From assembly GCF_003259315.1 (NCBI RefSeq), contig NZ_QLLT01000002.1:124001-188000 (forward strand): a DNA stretch of 64,000 nt. The letters are read 5' to 3'. The translations under genes were made by a program, and so were the position numbers. This DNA comes from Kitasatospora sp. SolWspMP-SS2h. Lineage in GTDB: Bacteria; Actinomycetota; Actinomycetes; Streptomycetales; Streptomycetaceae. The notes under the pieces were generated by a model. The model was not told the DNA's origin, ran no database searches, and saw nothing but the letters and a program-made list of their open reading frames with translations. Positions 45,156-52,264 of this stretch are shown here, piece after piece (positions within the stretch are counted from its first letter, which is position 1; the number at the start of each line of letters is the position of its first letter).

Positions 45156-46165
45156 CGTCGCCGCCCGGCGTAGCAGCCCAGGGCCACGGCCGCGGCCGTG
45201 GCGGCGCACGCCCCGGCGACGGCGGCCCGGTGGGTGGTGGCCCACAGCTGCGGGCTCCGGCCGCTGGAGCGGCCGGTGAACCGGCCGCGCGCGCCGTGGT
45301 CCTCCCGGTCGTCCACGGGCTTCCACAGGTTGCCCGGGTCGGTGTCGCGGCGCGGCTGGTCGGTCTGCTGGGAGTCGAGCCCGGTCCGGGCCAGGTAGCG
45401 GTCCAACAGCCCCGGCACCACCGCGTTGGCGACCAGGGTGGCGACCGTGCTGCCGCCCACCCAGTACTCGCGCCGCCCCGGACGGTCCGCCGCGCGGAGG
45501 ACCGCGCGGGCCGCCACCTCGGGCTGGTAGATCGGCGGGACGGGCTGCGCGCGCTTCGGCAGCCGGGAGAGGACCCAGTCGAACTGCGGGGTGTTCACGG
45601 CCGGCATCTGCACCATCGTGGTGCGCACCCCCGAACCGGCGGCCAGCAACTCGCAGCGCAGCGCCTCGTGCCAGCCCTGCAGGGCGTGCTTGGCGCCGCT
45701 GTAGGCGCTCTGGTAGGGGATGCCCCGGTAGGCGAGGGCGGAGCCGACGTGCACCAGCGTCCCGCGGTCGCGCGGCAGCATGCGGCGCAGCGCGGCCCGG
45801 GTGGCGTACACGTAGCCGAGGTAGCTCACCTCGGTGACCCGGCGGAACTCCTCCGCCGAGATCTCGGTGAAGGGCGCGAAGACGGAGGTGAACGCGTCGT
45901 TCACCCACACGTCGATCGGTCCGAGTTCGCGCTCGACGTGCTCGGCGGCGGCCTCGACGGCCCGCGGATCGCTGACGTCGGCCTCGATCACGAGGGCGGT
46001 CGTGCCCGCCTTCCGGGCCTCGGCGGCGGCTGCCTCCAGCCCCGCGCGGCCACGGGCGATCAGGGCGAGGCGGTCGCCGCGCCCGGCGAACGCCTCGACG
46101 CACGCCCGTCCGATTCCTGCGCTGGCACCGGTGATCACCACGATGCGTGAAGTGGGTGCGGTCAT
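45152..46165 (-). CDS. Short-chain dehydrogenase/reductase
   Basis: 337-residue classical SDR. VVITGASAGIGRACVEAFAG binds NAD(P), and the catalytic pair is in SAYSGAKHALQG (YxxxK), after HVGSALAYRGIP with the serine. The extended C-terminal 80 residues include a basic linker and a hydrophobic helix (AAVAGACAATAAAVALGC) that could anchor it to the membrane. ATG at 46165 is chosen; the open frame upstream to 46390 is Arg/Ser repeat without coding sense. Substrate unknown. First gene of the coupled three-frame unit with the repeat peptide and permease. Confidence 0.9.
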   Translation of the reverse strand: MTAPTSRIVVITGASAGIGRACVEAFAGRGDRLALIARGRAGLEAAAAEARKAGTTALVIEADVSDPRAVEAAAEHVERELGPIDVWVNDAFTSVFAPFTEISAEEFRRVTEVSYLGYVYATRAALRRMLPRDRGTLVHVGSALAYRGIPYQSAYSGAKHALQGWHEALRCELLAAGSGVRTTMVQMPAVNTPQFDWVLSRLPKRAQPVPPIYQPEVAARAVLRAADRPGRREYWVGGSTVATLVANAVVPGLLDRYLARTGLDSQQTDQPRRDTDPGNLWKPVDDREDHGARGRFTGRSSGRSPQLWATTHRAAVAGACAATAAAVALGCYAGRRR

Positions 46166-46244
46166 GCCCTGTGGTGTGTCCGGTAGTTCGCCCGGCAAAC
46201 CGGTCGGGCCGGGAGCCGCCGCCCGCGCCGCCGCTCCGGCCACC

Positions 46245-46355
46245 CGCGACCGTGACCGTGACGGCCACCGTGACGGCCGCCGCGACGGCCGCCGCGACGG
46301 CCGCCGCGACGGCGACGGCGACCGCCACCGCGACGGCGACCGCGACGGCCGCGCC
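46245..46355. repeat. Simple repeat of GACGGC-type units
   Basis: Imperfect tandem copies of GACGGCCGCCGC and GACCGC-like hexamers upstream of the SDR start, about 110 bases. It separates the minus-strand unit from the tRNA-like locus. No gene. Confidence 0.7.
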
Positions 46356-46406
46356 GGGCCGGGCCGGGTCGCGCAAAAGGGTTTCCGCACGTTCCGGGCG
46401 TGCCGT

Positions 46407-46412
46407 TAGCAT
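46407..46412 (+). promoter_or_regulatory. -10 box for the tRNA-like/SDR locus
   Basis: TAGCAT fits TAnnnT and lies 12 bases before the 5' end of the tRNA-like gene, the right distance for a transcript beginning near 46419. No good -35 element is seen. Confidence 0.45.
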
Positions 46413-46423
46413 CGCTGTCACCT

Positions 46424-46498
46424 CCCGGGCGTGCGCGCAGAGGCAGTCGCACCGCCACGGCATGGCGGACCACGCCGGTTCGAATCCGGCCCCCGGGA
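46424..46498 (+). tRNA. Unusual tRNA-like gene with a short anticodon loop
   Basis: Folds as a cloverleaf: acceptor 46424-46430 with 46491-46497 (6 of 7 pairs), discriminator A46498, D-stem GCG/CGC (46433-46435 with 46448-46450) with an AGAGGCAGT loop, anticodon stem CCGCC/GGCGG (46452-46456 with 46464-46468), 5-base variable region and a canonical T-arm GCCGG-TTCGAAT-CCGGC (46474-46490). The anticodon loop ACGGCAT would read GGC, but position 33 is C not U, and its end bases can pair to leave a 5-base loop, so ordinary decoding is doubtful. No encoded CCA. It lies upstream of the zinc-finger SDR-like gene. Confidence 0.6.
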
Positions 46499-46506
46499 GG
46501 CCCGAG

Positions 46507-46579
46507 GGCCCCGTGGCGCAGCGGCGGACGCGCCGCACCGCCCGTGTGGAGCACGCCAGTCCGCCCTCCGGTCGGGCCC
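46507..46579 (+). ncRNA. Possible degenerate second tRNA-like element
   Basis: Directly after the first element, GTGGCGCAGCGGCGGACGCG (46513-46532) closely resembles the D-arm region GTAGCACAGCGGTCGATGCG of the tRNA at 48078. Acceptor halves pair imperfectly (5 of 7). The D-stem is GCG/CGC and the anticodon stem CCGCA/TGTGG; the loop CCGCCCG again can close to 5 bases. The T-arm is poor (no TTCGA). It could be a decayed tRNA, a tRNA-like structure or chance in GC-rich DNA. Confidence 0.3.
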
Positions 46580-46621
46580 GCCGTCCGCCGCCCCGCCGCA
46601 CCCCCTCCGGAGGACCGTCCG

Positions 46622-48052
46622 ATGAGCACGACCCCGCCCCGCCCCGGGGAGGAGCCGGACGAGGCCGAACTCGCCGCCTTCGAGCGGACGCTGGGCCGCC
46701 TGTGGCTGCTGCCCGCCGACCACCCGGTGCGGCTGCGGGCCGAACGCGGCGCCGAGTCCTTCGTCCGGGACGGCCGGCACACCCGCCGCCGGGTCCGCCG
46801 CACCGAGACCGCCCGGGCCGACGCCGACCTGGTCGGCGCCACCGCCACCGGCGGCACCGCCCGCCGGGAGGACGCCCCGCTGCCCACCGCCGCCGGACAC
46901 ACCCCGATCGGCGACCTCGCCCGCCCGCAGCGCTGCTACGTCTGCAAGCAGCACTACCGGCAGGTCGACGGCTTCTACCACCGACTGTGCCCCGCCTGCG
47001 CCGCCGACCACACCGCCCGCCGCGCGCTCAGCACCGACCTGACCGGCCGACGGGTGCTGCTCACCGGCGGACGCGTCAAGATCGGCTTCCAGCTGGCCCT
47101 GATGATGCTCCGCGACGGCGCCGAACTCGTCGTCACCAGCCGTTTCCCGCACGACACCCTGCGCCGCTTCCGGGCCGCCGAGGGCAGCGACCGCTGGCTG
47201 GACCGGCTGCGGATCGTCGGCATCGACCTGCGCGACCCGCGCCAGGTGCTCGGCCTGTGCGAGCAACTGCGCGCGGAGGGTCGCCCGTTGGACATCCTGG
47301 TGAACAACGCCGCGCAGACCCTGCGCCGCCCGCCCGAGTCGTACGCCCTGCTGGCGGCCGGCGAGACCGCGGGGACCCGTCGGATCGGCGAGGCCGGTGC
47401 GACCGGCGCGGTCCCGGGCCGGATCGGGTACGCGCCCGGGTTCCGCCCGATGCCCGCGCTCACCGCCGCCTGGCCCGCCGCCGAACTCGCCGCCGACGAG
47501 ACCTCGTTGGCGGCGAGCCGGGTCGACGCCGGGGCGGTGGACGAGGCCGGGCTGCTGCCCGACACCGCGCCGCGCAACTCCTGGTCGGCCACCCTCGGCG
47601 GGCTCGACCCGGCGGAGGTGCTGGAGACCCAGCTGGTCAACGCGCTCGCCCCGGCGCTGCTCTGCGACCGGCTGCTCCCGCTGCTGGAAGCCTCCCCGCA
47701 CCCGTCCCGCTACATCGTCAACGTGACGGCGGTGGAGGGCCGGTTCGCGGTCCGCAACAAGACGGCCGGCCACCCGCACACCAACATGGCCAAGGCCGCC
47801 CTCAACATGCTCACCCGCACCAGCGCCGCCGAACTCGCCGAGCGCGGCGTCCACATGTGCGCCGTCGACACCGGCTGGATCACCGACGAGAACCCGGCGC
47901 CCAAGAAGTCCCGCCTGGCCGGTGCGGGCTTCCGCACCCCGCTGGACGTCGTGGACGGCGCGGCCCGGGTGTACGACCCGATCGTGCGCGGCGAGGCGGG
48001 GGAGCCGTTCGTGGGCGTCTTCCTGAAGGATTACCGGGTGGCGGAGTGGTGA
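46622..48052 (+). CDS. Zinc-finger SDR-like protein lacking catalytic tyrosine
   Basis: 476-residue protein. Residues 105-126 form a four-cysteine zinc finger (CYVC, C105 and C108; CPAC, C123 and C126). Residues 142-476 are a Rossmann SDR-like domain: VLLTGGRVKIGFQLAL (TGxxxxxG), DLRDPRQV, DILVNNAAQTLRR and IVNVTAVEG. Where SDRs have YxxxK, it reads T387-N-M-A-K391, so the tyrosine is gone. An unusual 90-residue insert (about 236-325) separates the NNA motif from the rest. ATG 46622 with GGAGG at 46609-46613. It is flanked by tRNA-like genes on the same strand; function unknown. Confidence 0.85.
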   Translation: MSTTPPRPGEEPDEAELAAFERTLGRLWLLPADHPVRLRAERGAESFVRDGRHTRRRVRRTETARADADLVGATATGGTARREDAPLPTAAGHTPIGDLARPQRCYVCKQHYRQVDGFYHRLCPACAADHTARRALSTDLTGRRVLLTGGRVKIGFQLALMMLRDGAELVVTSRFPHDTLRRFRAAEGSDRWLDRLRIVGIDLRDPRQVLGLCEQLRAEGRPLDILVNNAAQTLRRPPESYALLAAGETAGTRRIGEAGATGAVPGRIGYAPGFRPMPALTAAWPAAELAADETSLAASRVDAGAVDEAGLLPDTAPRNSWSATLGGLDPAEVLETQLVNALAPALLCDRLLPLLEASPHPSRYIVNVTAVEGRFAVRNKTAGHPHTNMAKAALNMLTRTSAAELAERGVHMCAVDTGWITDENPAPKKSRLAGAGFRTPLDVVDGAARVYDPIVRGEAGEPFVGVFLKDYRVAEW

Positions 48053-48062
48053 GCGCGGCCCC

Positions 48063-48068
48063 TAGGAT
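48063..48068 (+). promoter_or_regulatory. -10 box for the tRNA-Trp-type gene
   Basis: TAGGAT (TAnnnT) lies 10 bases before the tRNA 5' end and 11 bases after the stop of the SDR-like gene, so the tRNA has its own promoter as well as possible read-through. Confidence 0.55.
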
Positions 48069-48077
48069 CACCGCGAC

Positions 48078-48150
48078 GGGGCCGTAGCACAGCGGTCGAT
48101 GCGCCGGTCTCCAGAACCGGAGGACGTCGGTTCGAATCCGACCGGCCCCG
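48078..48150 (+). tRNA. tRNA-Trp(CCA)-type gene
   Basis: 73 bases: acceptor GGGGCCG with CGGCCCC (7 of 7), T85-A86 at positions 8-9, D-stem GCA/TGC with an A-C mismatch at the fourth pair, anticodon stem CCGGT/ACCGG with loop CTCCAGA (anticodon CCA, U33 present), variable AGGAC, T-arm GTCGG-TTCGAAT-CCGAC, discriminator G as in bacterial tRNA-Trp. CCA is not encoded. The short D-stem and the body differ from the housekeeping actinobacterial tRNA-Trp as I remember it, so it is likely an extra, divergent copy. Confidence 0.8.
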
Positions 48151-48308
48151 TCACCCGGACCCGCTACCTGCTGGGCAAGGGCGTCGCGCGCCGCGTCCGG
48201 CATCGCCTGAACGCGCTCAGCGCGGCCGTCCCGCCGTCCGTCCCGGCCGTGGGCGTGGCCGCAGTGCGCAGCGTGCACCGCACCGCGGCCGCGCCCGCCG
48301 AGCGGTGA
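48151..48308 (+). other. Coding-like stretch without a credible start
   Basis: The frame ending at the TGA at 48306 has strong GC3 bias from the end of the tRNA gene (RTRYLLGKGVARRVRHRLNA and on), but the only in-frame start codon lies inside the tRNA at 48099. It may be a small protein with a non-standard start, or a remnant. Translation is Arg/Ala/Val rich with no recognised domain. Confidence 0.3.
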
Positions 48309-48309
48309 C

Positions 48310-49071
48310 TCAGCGGGCGGCCATCCGCAGCGCGCCGTCCATCCGGATGGTCTCGCCGTTCAGGTAGTCGTGCTCGGCGATCATCGCGACCAGGCGGGCG
48401 TACTCCTCGGGGCGGGCCAGCCGCTGCGGGAAGGTGACGGTGGCGGCGAGGCCGGAGCGCACCTCCTCGGAGAAGCCCGCCATCATCGGGGTGTCGACGA
48501 TGCCGGGGGCGATGGTGACCACCCGGATGCCGTACTGGGCCAGGTCGCGGGCCGCGGTGATGGTCATCCCGGCCACGCCCGCCTTGGACGCGGCGTAGGC
48601 GATCTGCCCGACCTGGCCCTCGAAGGCGGCGATCGACGCGGTGTTGACCACCAGCCCGCGCTGCCCGGCCCCGTCCGGCTCCTGGGCGGACATCGCCTCC
48701 GCGGCCAGCCGCATCACGTTGAAGGTGCCGACCAGGTTGACGTTCAGCACGCCGCGGAACAGGTCCAGGTCGTGCGGGCCGCGGCGGCCGACCACCCGCG
48801 CGGACGGGGCGATGCCCGCGCAGCTGACAGCCAGCCGCAGCGGGCGGCCGTCGGCGGCGATCCGCGCCAGCGCGTCGCGCACCGGCTGCTCCTCGGTGAC
48901 GTCCGCGCCGAGCAGGGTGACGCCCGCGGGCTGCGCGGGGGCGGACTCCACCGCCTTGGGCAGGTCGAGGCCGTAGACGGTGGCGCCGAGCGAGGCCAGG
49001 TGGGCGGCGGTGGCCGCGCCGAGGCCGGAGGCGGCGCCGGTGACCAGGGCGGCGGTGCCGGAGAGCTGCAT
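48310..49071 (-). CDS. SDR, 3-hydroxyacyl-CoA dehydrogenase type II-like
   Basis: 253-residue SDR resembling 17-beta-HSD10/HADH type II enzymes. AALVTGAASGLGAATAAHLA, GADVTEEQPV, VSCAGIAPS, VNTASIAAFEG and QIAYAASKAGVAGMT give cofactor loop, Ser and YxxxK. The C terminus with MDGALRM is typical. It probably oxidises a 3-hydroxyacyl-CoA in beta-oxidation and is the downstream partner of the acyl-CoA dehydrogenase (94 bases apart, same strand). Likely controlled with it by the TetR protein. Confidence 0.92.
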   Translation of the reverse strand: MQLSGTAALVTGAASGLGAATAAHLASLGATVYGLDLPKAVESAPAQPAGVTLLGADVTEEQPVRDALARIAADGRPLRLAVSCAGIAPSARVVGRRGPHDLDLFRGVLNVNLVGTFNVMRLAAEAMSAQEPDGAGQRGLVVNTASIAAFEGQVGQIAYAASKAGVAGMTITAARDLAQYGIRVVTIAPGIVDTPMMAGFSEEVRSGLAATVTFPQRLARPEEYARLVAMIAEHDYLNGETIRMDGALRMAAR

Positions 49072-49165
49072 GGTGGAACGTCCTTTCGGGGCAGGGTTTT
49101 CGGCGTCGGCCGGGGGAGGGCGGACGTCGGCGGGCGGGTGGGCGTCGGCGGGCGCCGGTCCGGCG

Positions 49166-50308
49166 TCAGCGGGTGGCGAGGTGGCGGCTGATCACCAGGC
49201 GCTGGATCTGGTTGGTGCCCTCGAAGATCTGCATGATCTTCGCCTCGCGCATGTACCGCTCGACCGGGAAGTCCCGGGTGTAGCCGTAGCCGCCGAACAC
49301 CTGCACCGCGTCCGTGGTGACCTTCATCGCGGCGTCGGTGGCGACCAGCTTGGCCACGCTGGCCTGCCGGCTGAACGGGCGGCCCAGGTCGCGGCGGCGG
49401 GCCGCGTCCAGGTAGGTGGCGCGGGCGGAGTCGACGGCGGCGGCCATGTCGGCGAGCAGGAAGCCCAGGCCCTGGTGGTCGACGATCCGGCGGCCGAAGG
49501 TGGTGCGCTCGTTGGCGTACGCGACGGCGTGGTCCAGTGCGGCCTGGGCCAGGCCGGTGGCGCAGGCCGCGATGCCGAGCCGGCCCGAGTCGAGGGCGGA
49601 GAACGCGATCGGCAGGCCCTGGCCCTCCGCGCCGATCAGCCGGTCGCGCTCCAGCAGCGCGCCGTCCCAGTACGCGGCGGTGGTCGGCACCGCGTTCAGG
49701 CCCATCTTCTCCTCCGGCGGGCCGAAGGTCAGGCCCTCGACCTGTCCGGGTGCCAGGAAGCAGGACACCCCGTGCGGGCCGGGCGCGGTGCGGGCGAACA
49801 GGGCGTAGAAGTCGGCCTTGCCGCCGTGGGTGATCCACGCCTTGGTGCCGGTGATCCGGTACCCCTTCTCCACCGGCTCGGCCTTGCAGCTCAGCGCCCC
49901 CGCGTCCGAGCCGGCGTGCGGCTCGGAGAGGCTGTAGCCGCCGACCAGCTCGCCCGCGAGCATCCGGGGCAGCCAGCGCTCCTGCTGCTCGGGCGTGCCG
50001 TACGCGGTCAGCGGGTGGCAGGCCAGGGTGTGCACGCTGGTGGCCACCGCGACGGCCGCCCAGCGGGACGCCAGCTCCTCCAGCACCTGGAGGTACACCT
50101 CGTAGGGCTGGCCGCCGCCGCCGAACTCCTCCGGGTAGGGCAGGCCCAGCAGCCCGGCCTGCCCGAGCAGCGCGAACAGGCCCTCCGGGTAGCGCTCCTC
50201 CTTCTCGTGGGAGGCGACCTCGGTCGCGAGTTCCCTGTCGGCGAGATCGCGGGTCAGCGCGATCAGGTCCGCGGCTTCCTCGGTGGGCAGCAAGCGATCC
50301 ACGGCCAT
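49166..50308 (-). CDS. Acyl-CoA dehydrogenase
   Basis: 380-residue FAD-dependent acyl-CoA dehydrogenase. Motifs: GGYSLSEPHAGSDAGAL and TGTKAWITHGG in the flavin region, and QVFGGYGYTRDFPVERYMRE with the catalytic glutamate in MQIFEGTNQIQR. It introduces the alpha-beta double bond in fatty-acid or branched acyl-CoA breakdown, passing electrons to ETF. ATG at 50308. An operator-like palindrome lies about 25 bases upstream, between it and the divergent TetR gene. With the SDR it forms part of a beta-oxidation set. Confidence 0.95.
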   Translation of the reverse strand: MAVDRLLPTEEAADLIALTRDLADRELATEVASHEKEERYPEGLFALLGQAGLLGLPYPEEFGGGGQPYEVYLQVLEELASRWAAVAVATSVHTLACHPLTAYGTPEQQERWLPRMLAGELVGGYSLSEPHAGSDAGALSCKAEPVEKGYRITGTKAWITHGGKADFYALFARTAPGPHGVSCFLAPGQVEGLTFGPPEEKMGLNAVPTTAAYWDGALLERDRLIGAEGQGLPIAFSALDSGRLGIAACATGLAQAALDHAVAYANERTTFGRRIVDHQGLGFLLADMAAAVDSARATYLDAARRRDLGRPFSRQASVAKLVATDAAMKVTTDAVQVFGGYGYTRDFPVERYMREAKIMQIFEGTNQIQRLVISRHLATR

Positions 50309-50320
50309 GTTCCGGCTCCA

Positions 50321-50352
50321 AGCGGTACGCAAAGCGGTACGTCAGTACCGCT
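50321..50352. promoter_or_regulatory. TetR-type operator upstream of the acyl-CoA dehydrogenase
   Basis: A perfect inverted repeat AGCGGTAC-GTCA-GTACCGCT (50333-50352) with an extra direct half-site AGCGGTAC at 50321-50328. Located between divergent dehydrogenase and TetR genes, close to the former's start, as expected for ligand-released repression. Confidence 0.75.
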
Positions 50353-50568
50353 CAGCGTAGCGCAGGGTGCCCCGTCCCGGGCAGGCCGCCGTCACCGGGA
50401 ACCGGAGCGGCCCGCGACTGACCGCCAAGGCCCGCCCGCGACGGCCCGCCCGGGTCGGGGCACCCGCGACGGCTGGGCGGAGCAGCCGCCCGGAGCGGCA
50501 GGACCGCCCGGCCCCGCCCGGACCGGGTGAGGTGCCGACCCCCGGTGACCGGCTGCCATACTGGCCGG

Positions 50569-51165
50569 GTGATCGACAGCGCAGCCGCAGCCCGGCCCAC
50601 CGGACGGGGCGCCGCCCGCCGCAGTGAGCTCTTCGAGGAACTGGTGGCGCTGTTCGTGGCCGAGGGCTTCGCCCGGTTCACCCTGGACGACCTGGCCGCT
50701 CGCCTGCACTGCTCCAAGCGCACGCTGTACGGGCTGGCCGGCTCCAAGGAACAACTGGTGCGCGCCGCCGTGGTGCACTTCTTCCGCGAGGCCACCGCCC
50801 GGGTCGGCGCGGCCCTGGCTGCCGAGACCGACCCGGCCGCCCGGCTGGCCGCCTACCTGCGCGCCGTCTCCGCCGAACTCGCCCCCGGCTCGGCCCGCTT
50901 CTTCGACGACCTGGCCGCCTTCGAACCGGCCGCCGAGGTCTACGGCCGCAACACCCGGGCCGCCGCCCGCCAGATCCAGCAGCTGATCGAGGACGGCGTC
51001 GCGGCCGGCGCCTTCCGCGAGACCCACGTGGCCTTCGCCGCGGACGTGATCAGCTCGGTCATGGTGCGCATCCAGCAGCGCCAGGTCGCCGAGGCCACCG
51101 GCCTGGCCGACGCCGAGGCGTACGGACACCTGGCCGAACTCCTGCTGCACGGCCTGCTGCGCTGA
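50569..51165 (+). CDS. TetR-family repressor
   Basis: 198-residue regulator. The N-terminal helix-turn-helix is FARFTLDDLAARLHCSKRTLYGLAGSKEQL, read from residue 34 to 63; the rest is the helical ligand-binding and dimer domain with KDEs typical of fatty-acyl regulators (FFDDLAAFEPAAEVYGRN). GTG at 50569 has no ribosome site, while CATACT sits at 50557-50562, seven bases ahead, so the transcript is probably leaderless. Divergent from the dehydrogenase gene and likely binds the palindrome at 50333-50352, sensing an acyl-CoA (inference). Confidence 0.9.
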   Translation: MIDSAAAARPTGRGAARRSELFEELVALFVAEGFARFTLDDLAARLHCSKRTLYGLAGSKEQLVRAAVVHFFREATARVGAALAAETDPAARLAAYLRAVSAELAPGSARFFDDLAAFEPAAEVYGRNTRAAARQIQQLIEDGVAAGAFRETHVAFAADVISSVMVRIQQRQVAEATGLADAEAYGHLAELLLHGLLR

Positions 51166-51224
51166 ACCCCGCCCCTCCCCGGGCCCGTCGTCCCTCCCCG
51201 GGCCCGTCGTCCCTCCCGGCGGCG

Positions 51225-51386
51225 TCAGCCCTCCCGGTCGGCGGGGGAGTCGGCCCGCTCCGATGCCGCCGCCGTAGCAGCGTCGCAGAGCGGGCAGCGG
51301 CCGTTCTCGCGGACCTTGCCGCACTCCTCGCAGACCAGGTGCAGGAAGCAGGCGGGCTCGCCGCCCGCGGGCTCGGTGGGTTCCAT
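51225..51386 (-). CDS. Small zinc-ribbon protein
   Basis: 53-residue protein with a four-cysteine ribbon: C19 and C22 in VCEECGKV, C31 and C34 in GRCPLCDA. No other domain. ATG 51386. Such minis often accompany regulators or RNA-binding proteins, but nothing here shows a partner. The coding bias is good and the spacing to the TetR stop is 59 bases (opposite strand). Confidence 0.65.
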   Translation of the reverse strand: MEPTEPAGGEPACFLHLVCEECGKVRENGRCPLCDAATAAASERADSPADREG

Positions 51387-51590
51387 GCCCCCAGTGTGCC
51401 GCGCGGGCCGGTCGGCCGGGGGCGGCGGCCCGCGGCCGGGTGCCCCGGTCCGCGTCCGACGCCGAGCCCGAGTCCGCCCGTAGATCAGCCTTTCGGATGG
51501 TCCGACCTTTGTCCGCCGCGCGGGTTCTCGCGCTCCGGCGGCGGTGCGTCGGGCCGCCACCGCCCGCCCGCGCGGTCGATCCTTCCGGGA

Positions 51591-51638
51591 GTCGACGAGG
51601 TCGACGAGGTCGACGAGGTCGACGAGGTCGGCGACGAG
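51591..51638. repeat. 9-bp tandem repeat GTCGACGAG
   Basis: Four perfect copies (51591-51626) and a variant, immediately before the ribosome site of the gene at 51658. Copy-number changes would alter its 5' untranslated region. Confidence 0.8.
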
Positions 51639-51657
51639 AGCGGGAGGTGGCTGGACG

Positions 51658-52191
51658 GTGAGCATCGGTCGGCGCGGTTGGTGGCGGCTCGGCATCGCGG
51701 CCGCGTTGTGCATGACCGGGACCGCCACGGCGGCGGTGGCGTCCGGGGTGGCGCCGCAGCAGGGCCGCGCGGCGGTGAGCGCGGACGGACAGCGGGCCCC
51801 CGACAGCGAGGACGGCCTCCAGGTGGTGAACGTCTCGGTGGACCGCACCCCGGTGCGCGGCCTCACCGTGGTGCGCGCCCTGGTGGCCAACCTCGGCCCG
51901 AACCCGGTCACCGACCGGTTCACCACCACGGTGCGCCTGCCCAAGGGCGTCACGGTGGAGGGCCGGGTCTTCCCGGACGACTGCCGACCGGACGACCGGG
52001 GACGGGAGTTGACCTGCCGGTTCCGCAAGGGTCTGGGGCTGCGCCGCAGCGCCACGCTGCTCGTCCCGCTGCGGGTCGCGGACGACGTGCGCTCCGGCGA
52101 GCGGCTCTCCGGCGGCGCGGTCTCCCTCCAGGACCCGGACCGTCCGGACCGGCCCGTCCCGAGCCGGGCGTTCACCATCGACGTCCAGTAG
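51658..52191 (+). CDS. Secreted DUF11-like protein
   Basis: 177-residue protein with an N-terminal signal segment (GIAAALCMTGTATAAVASG). The mature domain reads VVNVSVDRTPVRGLTVVRALV, ANLGPNPVTDRFTTTVRLPKG and CRPDDRGRELTCRF, a beta-sandwich of the DUF11/CARDB adhesin-like type with a pair of cysteines. GTG 51658 follows GGGAGGTGG. Probably a secreted or wall-associated protein of unknown role. A tandem repeat lies in its leader. It precedes a secreted GH16-like enzyme by 73 bases and may be co-transcribed. Confidence 0.75.
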   Translation: MSIGRRGWWRLGIAAALCMTGTATAAVASGVAPQQGRAAVSADGQRAPDSEDGLQVVNVSVDRTPVRGLTVVRALVANLGPNPVTDRFTTTVRLPKGVTVEGRVFPDDCRPDDRGRELTCRFRKGLGLRRSATLLVPLRVADDVRSGERLSGGAVSLQDPDRPDRPVPSRAFTIDVQ

Positions 52192-52264
52192 CCCCGACCG
52201 CCACCGCGCCCGCGCGGCCCCTCCACCCGTCCCCCGACGACCCCCGCCCGCCGATCGGAGCTCC

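Noticed and set aside
46166..46390. Arg/Ser-repeat extension of the minus-strand SDR
   Set aside because: It is simple-repeat DNA; the Rossmann fold starts right after ATG 46165.
46424..46579. Permuted tRNA (3' half before 5' half)
   Set aside because: The acceptor strand after the first T-arm does not pair with the strand before the second D-arm.
46400..46621. Extended N terminus of the zinc-finger SDR-like protein
   Set aside because: It would translate the tRNA-like elements into Arg/Pro-rich sequence; ATG 46622 has GGAGG.
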